Assembly (NCBI RefSeq): GCF_900107095.1
Contig: NZ_FNOR01000017.1
Coordinates: 56,469-120,468, forward strand
Direction: 5' to 3'
Length of the DNA stretch: 64,000 nucleotides
Source of the DNA: Collimonas sp. OK242
GTDB lineage: Bacteria > Pseudomonadota > Gammaproteobacteria > Burkholderiales > Burkholderiaceae_D
Each line of letters begins with the position of its first letter. Position 1 is the stretch's first letter. The notes below the pieces were generated by a model that was not told the DNA's origin, searched no databases, and saw only the letters and a list, made by a program, of their open reading frames with translations. A program made the position numbers and the translations under genes. Shown here piece after piece: positions 59,972 to 64,000 of this stretch.

Positions 59972-60015
59972 ATTATCGGTGAATCATTCAGTGTTTTTGA
60001 ATGATTCACGATAAT
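59972..60015 (+). terminator. Long hairpin after rpoD
   Basis: A 12-bp stem (59979-59990 with 59998-60009) is extended by 6 bp across one bulged G. It begins one base after the rpoD stop. No U-tract follows, so it may protect the mRNA end or terminate weakly. Confidence 0.5.
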
Positions 60016-60043
60016 TCGACTACCTTTCACTCAGGTATTTTTC

Positions 60044-60049
60044 TATAAT
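60044..60049 (+). promoter_or_regulatory. Possible -10 box for tRNA-Ile2
   Basis: A consensus TATAAT about 93 bp before the tRNA. No convincing -35 box is seen. Confidence 0.35.
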
Positions 60050-60141
60050 ACGGGATTGATTTTAAGATGCTGTAGCGCGGTTAAGCGGATATGCCTTCCG
60101 CAGACACCGTGAGCACGACAACTACAGCGCCCTGAGGAATT

Positions 60142-60220
<79 letters not shown>

Positions 60221-60226
60221 TATAAA

Positions 60227-60258
60227 ACAAAGGGTTACGTTCACACGTAACCCTTTGT
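60227..60258. terminator. Hairpin after tRNA-Ile2
   Basis: A perfect 14-bp stem (60227-60240 with 60245-60258) and 4-nt loop lie just after the tRNA. The T-rich tail is short (CATTTCT). Confidence 0.6.
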
Positions 60259-60282
60259 CATTTCTAAAGGCTCAACGAAGGG

Positions 60283-60576
60283 TCAACAGAGATTTAGTTG
60301 CGCCAACGGATTCAGGCGTTTTGTCTCTTGCAAATGGTCCGGCGAAAGATGAGCGTAACGTAACGTCATCGTCAAACTATGACGCCCCAAGATTTTCTGC
60401 AAAGCGAGAATATTGCCACCGTTCATAATGAAGTAGCTGGCAAATGTATGCCGAAGCACATGAGTCAACTGCCCTTTGGGCAATATCAATTTCGCGATCT
60501 TTACGCCATCTCTAAAAGCCTCATAAGCGGCCTGGAACAACCGCTCTCCTTCACCGTATTCTGTATGGTGCGGCAC
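60283..60576 (-). pseudogene. Tyrosine integrase, C-terminal fragment
   Basis: 97 residues corresponding to the end of a P2-like phage integrase: GEGERLFQAAYEAFRDG, the HxxR box in THVLRHTFASYF, and TLRYAHLSPDHL with the nucleophile Tyr. The core-binding domain and the first catalytic Arg are missing, so it cannot be active. The third box reads LGRHS where LGH is usual. It points toward the tRNA 62 bp away, the normal layout of a tRNA-integrated element. Confidence 0.85.
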
Positions 60577-60681
60577 CTGGCCGAACCGTTGCCGACGCCG
60601 GAATACACCGACGATTTCTGGATGCTGTATGCAGGGGATTCATTGATCGCTGAATGGTTTACGCCGAAGGATCCGCAATGA
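60565..60681 (+). pseudogene. P2-like tail completion protein R, C-terminal fragment
   Basis: The last 38 codons or so (EPLPTPEYTDDFWMLYAG to FTPKDPQ) match the end of P2-like gene R. The 5' part is replaced by the antisense of the integrase fragment, so a deletion joined the two ends of the prophage here. Its stop overlaps the start of the next phage gene (ATGA), as R and S do in P2. Confidence 0.65.
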
Positions 60682-61144
60682 CGGAAAATCTGCGCGCCGT
60701 TGAGGCGTGGGTTGGCGGGCTGCTGGCCAGGCTGCAGCCGGCGCAACGCCGCGCGTTAAATCGCAAGGTCGCCCAGGATCTCCGGCGCAGCCAGGCGCAA
60801 CGCATCGCCGTCAGCACACGCCGGATGGAGCGACGTACACGGCGCGCAAGAAGCGCAAGGATCTGCACGGGAAGAAGGACAGAATAAAGCGCCAAAATGC
60901 CGCCATGTTTGAGAAGCTGCGCATGACGAAGAATCTCAAAACTCAACAGGACGAAAAACGGATAACGGTCGGTTTCTTTGGCAGGGTCGCCCGCATCGCG
61001 CGAGTGCACCAGGAGGGATTGAAAGATAAGGTGTCGAAAAAAGGGCCGGAACATCAGTATCCGGCCCAGCCATTGCTTGGTTTCAGTGCCACGGATCAGG
61101 CATTGATCCGGGACTCACTGTTGCGCCATTTGAACATGTTTTAA
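60678..61144 (+). pseudogene. P2-like virion morphogenesis protein S, frameshifted
   Basis: The first half (MTENLRAVEAWVGGLLARLQ) is read from 60678; the second half (PDGATYTARKKRKD, VGFFGRVARIARVHQ, YPAQPLLGF) lies in another frame up to 61144. Together they make a complete gpS-like protein, so a small indel near 60812-60820 broke the gene. The first frame stops at 60887. Confidence 0.8.
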
Positions 61145-61169
61145 TGCCGCCTGAATGTGCAATCAAAAT

Positions 61170-61200
61170 ATGATATCAAACCATTTGACATGATATCAAA
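61170..61200. promoter_or_regulatory. Twin TGATATCA operators of hicAB
   Basis: The 11-mer ATGATATCAAA occurs at 61170-61180 and 61190-61200, exactly 20 bp apart (two helical turns). Each holds the perfect palindrome TGATATCA. They flank and overlap the -35 box of the hicA promoter, as expected for HicB autorepression. Confidence 0.65.
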
Positions 61201-61212
61201 ATACGCTATCAT
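61185..61212 (+). promoter_or_regulatory. hicAB promoter
   Basis: Perfect -35 TTGACA (61185-61190), 16-bp spacer, -10 TATCAT (61207-61212). The start point would fall at or within a base or two of the hicA ATG at 61219, giving a leaderless message. Confidence 0.65.
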
Positions 61213-61218
61213 CAACGC

Positions 61219-61473
61219 ATGAAATCCAAGCACAGAAAAACACTGCTAGCGGTATTTACCAAGCCAACTTTACCGGGAATCGTCTTTGCCGACCTCGAAG
61301 CGTTGCTTATATCAGTTGGCGGCGAAGTGCGCGAGGGCGAAGGCTCGCGCGTGGTGTTTGAGTTGAACGGGAAGCGCCTTTATCCACACCGTCCGCACCC
61401 TGGCAAAGAAGCAAAACGTTATCAAGTTGAGGAACTCCGAGAGTTGTTGACGTCACAAGGAATCACACCATGA
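61219..61473 (+). CDS. hicA: HicA-family toxin
   Basis: An 84-residue HicA-type mRNA interferase of a type II toxin-antitoxin pair, with a dsRBD-like fold. The segments GSRVVFELNGKR and HRPHPGKEAKRYQVEELREL are typical of one HicA subgroup, with the histidines in HRPHP. No Shine-Dalgarno precedes the ATG. Its stop overlaps the hicB start (ATGA). It lies between remnants of phage genes S and V. Confidence 0.9.
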   Translation: MKSKHRKTLLAVFTKPTLPGIVFADLEALLISVGGEVREGEGSRVVFELNGKRLYPHRPHPGKEAKRYQVEELRELLTSQGITP

Positions 61474-61805
61474 ACAACACTATGACCTACAGCGGCTATA
61501 CCGCCCGTATTGAATACGATCCACGCGACAGCATTTTTGTTGGGCGCGTTCTCGGCATCATCGACAGCATCAGTTTCCACGGTGAAACGGTTGCAGAATT
61601 GACGGCTGATTTTCATCAAGCAGTCGATCATTATCTTGCCGATTGCAAAGCTACCGGACGCCAGCCGGGAAAACCGGCGTCCGGCAAGCTCATGCTGCGC
61701 ATACCGCCAGAAGTGCATGCCGCCGCCGCCATCGCGGCCCAGGCATCAGGCAAGAGTTTGAACCAGTGGGCCAGTGAAGCATTGGAGCATGCTGCACACG
61801 CTTAA
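61470..61805 (+). CDS. hicB: HicB-family antitoxin
   Basis: A 111-residue HicB: an N-terminal degraded RNase H-like domain (TARIEYDPRDSIFVGRVLGI, VAELTADFHQAVDHYLADC) and a C-terminal ribbon-helix-helix (LMLRIPPEVHAAAAIAAQ, SLNQWASEAL). The latter should bind the TGATATCA operators. It is coupled to hicA. Confidence 0.92.
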   Translation: MNNTMTYSGYTARIEYDPRDSIFVGRVLGIIDSISFHGETVAELTADFHQAVDHYLADCKATGRQPGKPASGKLMLRIPPEVHAAAAIAAQASGKSLNQWASEALEHAAHA

Positions 61806-62052
61806 TCCTTCATCGCTTTTAACCCAGCGCTGGCAACATCCCAATAATGCTGTGACAACTCGCAGCCGAGGCAACCAAGGTTGCAGATCCCTTCTGCCGG
61901 CACGGTGGCGTGGTCGGTGTTAGCGCACCGACCGCGTCGCCGCGTCTAAGTCTGCACTTTCTCACGCGCGCACGTACAGTGAAATATCGACAGAATTGAT
62001 AAGCAGCTTATCAACCCTCTGCTTGATGCATTAGCGGCGGCAACGCGGCAAC

Positions 62053-62202
62053 ATGCCATGCATGACCGCCGACCTCTCCACCGATCTTTCCGAATTGCTG
62101 CGCTTAATCCTGAACATGATTCGGGTCGGCTCTGTGGTCGATATCGATTACGACGCACAGCGTGTGCGGGTCTCCGATGCCCCCTCATCTAACTTCGGGT
62201 AG
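62053..62202 (+). pseudogene. P2-like baseplate assembly protein V, N-terminal fragment
   Basis: 49 codons whose middle (ELLRLILNMIRVGSVVDIDY) matches the start of P2-like gene V; the true start may be the ATG at 62062. Homology ends near DAQRVRVSDAP and the frame stops at once. V follows S in P2, so hicAB sits between two neighbouring phage genes. Confidence 0.7.
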
Positions 62203-62521
62203 CGAGTGATACTGAATTGATACGAGCTAGCTTCAGAGCTAGTATTGACGGGAGAAATGTCCCCTTGAACTAACGGATGGGGCCGCATCCGCAACAGCTT
62301 TACGGATGCTTATTTGTACTAGCTCGCTTGCATCAGGAGGAAGGCGTTCATTTCATTCAGATTCGACCCGACATTCGCTGCACTGCGACGGGCCGCACCC
62401 GACCCGTTGCTGTCATTCAGGTTTCCCGATACCGGACGCTCAATGCTGAACTAACCAGCGTCATTAGGTGCCAGTGTTGAATGTCGAGTTAAATCGCATT
62501 CACTTTCCCATTTTTATCTTC
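62203..62521. other. Intergenic region after the phage remnant
   Basis: A 319-bp stretch with small hairpins (CTAGCT/AGCTAG near 62227; GCATCCG/CGGATGC at 62285-62309) but no gene I can support. It marks the change from phage-derived to AT-richer sequence. Confidence 0.5.
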
Positions 62522-63046
62522 TTATTTTTCATGGTTCTTGATAACGGTATACGTGCAATTACATCGAGATTTTAGCTCTGCTACCAGGTCGTCATAGCCA
62601 AGTAAGTTACTCCATATGCCAATTCGCGTCCCCAAGTTTGTCACCAAAATCATTCTTGGGCTTCCTTCGTTTCTTATGTCATGGATTTCTGCGATGGAAG
62701 AATAGCTAATCTCTCTTCGGCCTTTTATTCCAAAGTACAAATTCGTTTCGCCAAGTCGTACCTCGTACGACGAAAAGACAAGGCCGCACAATATCGCGCA
62801 GAATCCGATGAAAGCTGGAACAACTGCATCGTCCCCTTGACCTTGGTAATGTGGCTCCTTTAGGAGCCAAAACAATGCCATGCAACTTGAAATTAACGTT
62901 ACCGCAATCAAGGTGTAAGTAAGAGTCTTTTCCATCCTAAATTTGAGGCCACCGTCCCGATGCTTCGCTCGCTCTCGATTCGCCAATAGTGAAACTAACG
63001 ACAGGCAAATCGCAACTACCGCTGCTGTTGCACTAATCATGCTCAT
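62522..63046 (-). CDS. Hypothetical membrane protein with PH-like C-terminus
   Basis: A 174-residue protein with three transmembrane segments (about residues 5-22, 43-62 and 76-92) and a soluble end of about 80 residues whose strand pattern (LYFGIKGRREISYSSIAEIH, LVTNLGTRIGIW) recalls bacterial PH-like domains. Base composition is AT-richer than the core genome, suggesting transfer. Function unknown. Confidence 0.6.
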   Translation of the reverse strand: MSMISATAAVVAICLSLVSLLANRERAKHRDGGLKFRMEKTLTYTLIAVTLISSCMALFWLLKEPHYQGQGDDAVVPAFIGFCAILCGLVFSSYEVRLGETNLYFGIKGRREISYSSIAEIHDIRNEGSPRMILVTNLGTRIGIWSNLLGYDDLVAELKSRCNCTYTVIKNHEK

Positions 63047-63213
63047 CGTAGTTCCTTAACCGTAGTGGAAGGCAATTGACGAATGTTGCCACAAAATAAC
63101 TGGTAAAACGGCATCGAATTGGTGGGATATATGAAGGACCGCTACTGGCCGAAAGCCGGCTGTCGCCTCGCTACCCGTTGCGGTAAGTCGCGCGTCGCGT
63201 CTGCGGAACTCTA
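63047..63213. other. Gap with a recurrent intergenic motif
   Basis: 167 bp without a gene. It contains GACCGCTACTGGCCGAAAGC, which resembles a short fragment seen between genes in many proteobacteria. That resemblance is from memory only. Confidence 0.3.
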
Positions 63214-63429
63214 TTAGTGGATATTTTTTTTTATGAAGACACGAAGAATCACGCTACAAATTCCCCAAAAGAAAGCCAAAATGAGAATCACCGCAATATC
63301 GAATTGAAGATCTGGAGATGCTTCTTTTATAAAAGGAAAGGCAACAAATGGCATAACGATGGTTCCGATTGCCCACGCGATAAATTGCTTCCATTCAATG
63401 CTGTTGCGATCATATTTTCTAAATAACAT
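63214..63429 (-). CDS. Small hypothetical membrane protein (71 residues)
   Basis: A 71-residue protein with two transmembrane helices (IAWAIGTIVMPFVAFPFI and AVILILAFFWGICSVILRVF) joined by a short acidic loop, with a basic end KKNIH. GAGG and AGAG lie upstream of the ATG, which is 10 bp after the interrupted gene at 63440. AT-rich. Function unknown. Confidence 0.55.
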   Translation of the reverse strand: MLFRKYDRNSIEWKQFIAWAIGTIVMPFVAFPFIKEASPDLQFDIAVILILAFFWGICSVILRVFIKKNIH

Positions 63430-63439
63430 TGCTCTGGCC

Positions 63440-63715
63440 TCAAATAAAATTGGTCACAATTTTGGTTGCCAAAGCATTGGCAATTGCTTTGGAATGCTCC
63501 GGCGTAATCATTTTGTTTTCCTTGAAAATGGCGACTTCACGGCGATAATATAGCGAAAAACACTCTCGGCTCGAAGGTCTCCTTTTGGCCCAGACTGTGT
63601 AAAAACGGATCCAATCGGGATCCGGCTTCAAATATAACGTAACTTTCTTGTTTTTCGAGTAAACGAAATAAGCCTTGCCGTGTCCTAGCGATATCTCGTC
63701 ATATTTCGGGTGATC
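63440..63715 (-). pseudogene. Hypothetical gene cut by an IS1182-family element
   Basis: The last 90 residues or so of an unrecognised soluble protein (from about KYDEISLGHGKAYFVYSKNK to ALATKIVTNFI). Upstream of about 63715 the same frame runs only through the antisense of the transposase gene. Its own 5' part therefore seems displaced. The exact junction is uncertain because the terminal repeat of the element is not identified. Confidence 0.5.
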
Positions 63716-63718
63716 GAT

Positions 63719-64000
63719 ATGGGGCGCTTCATCGAAGGCAGGGGCCGGGCACAAGGCATATTGCTTCCAGAGCAGCTGGACGACTACGTTACAGAGAGCA
63801 ACCCGGTACGGGTGGTCGACGTCTTCGTTGACGAACTGGATCTGGATAAAATGGGATTTGATGGTGTCAATCCCGCAGAAACCGGACGGCCTGCGTATCA
63901 CCCCTCTGTACTCCTTAAAATCTACATTTACGGTTACCTCAATCGCATTCAATCGAGCCGGCGTCTTGAACGGGAAGTGCAGCGCAATGTGGAACTGATG
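63719..64000 (+). mobile_element. IS1182-family transposase (partial)
   Basis: The first 94 residues of an IS1182-type DDE transposase: MGRFIEGQGRAQGILLPEQL, then LDKMGFDG, GRPAYHPSVLLKIYIYGYLN and RRLEREVQRNVELM. It runs in frame off the right edge. Confidence 0.85.

Noticed and set aside
62277..62480. 67-codon frame after the phage remnant
   Set aside because: No Shine-Dalgarno, no homology I recognise and no conserved pattern.

Overview
The window looks like a chromosome segment of a GC-rich betaproteobacterium of the order Burkholderiales, most like Oxalobacteraceae and the genus Collimonas. The family is inferred from protein character and from the macromolecular synthesis order rpsU-yqeY-dnaG-rpoD; the genus is only a guess. 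Most of the window is ordinary core genome. The accessory part is the right end, from about 60.1 kb.

Layout. 1-9.0 kb: a polyol uptake and catabolism operon with a divergent SorC-type regulator. It encodes a periplasmic binding protein, two permeases, a HAD phosphatase, an ABC ATPase, a D-arabinitol/mannitol-type dehydrogenase and a xylulokinase. The expected route is polyol import, oxidation to D-xylulose and phosphorylation to xylulose 5-phosphate. 9.2-9.3 kb: tRNA-Thr(CGU). 9.2-18 kb: mixed small units, namely an M14 peptidase with an alpha/beta hydrolase, PhzF, a MerR regulator with an Old Yellow Enzyme, a MazG-like hydrolase, a membrane diguanylate cyclase, an SRPBCC protein, a DUF2726 protein and a small unknown. 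18-24.3 kb: fbp, pepN, a DUF4136 lipoprotein, a 59-residue membrane protein and a quinone oxidoreductase.

24.7-31.8 kb: a long run of housekeeping genes (yebC, purD, hemF, nadD, rsfS, rlmH, yhdE, rng), many touching or overlapping. 31.8-36.9 kb: lipopolysaccharide genes (a GT8 and two GT9 glycosyltransferases and msbA). 37-48.2 kb: dnaE, trhO, a flavodoxin-like protein with a divergent LysR regulator, gluQ, a DEAD-box helicase, tsaD, and an ECF sigma factor with a zinc-type anti-sigma protein. 48.4-54.3 kb: ybiB/TrpD2, a CPA2 antiporter coupled to a YbdK-type ligase, an HI0933-type flavoprotein and an orphan Wzz-like protein. 54.4-60 kb: rpsU, yqeY, dnaG and rpoD.

60.1-64 kb: a decayed integrative region beside tRNA-Ile2. 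It holds the C-terminal end of an integrase, the end of P2-like gene R, a frameshifted gene S, an intact hicAB toxin-antitoxin pair and the first part of gene V. AT-richer unknown genes follow, one of them apparently cut by an IS1182-family transposase gene that runs off the right edge.

The most useful leads are regulatory: a 28-bp perfect palindrome at the DUF2726 promoter, a textbook 19-bp-spaced MerR promoter, twin TGATATCA operators on a possibly leaderless hicA promoter, and repeated TTTGCTCAA sites on the polyol promoter. Others are a likely deletion in the Old Yellow Enzyme, two A.C mismatches in tRNA-Thr(CGU), histone-like tails on RsfS and RpoD, and the fused antiporter-ligase unit. 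I did not find a clearly new multi-gene defence or metabolic system.
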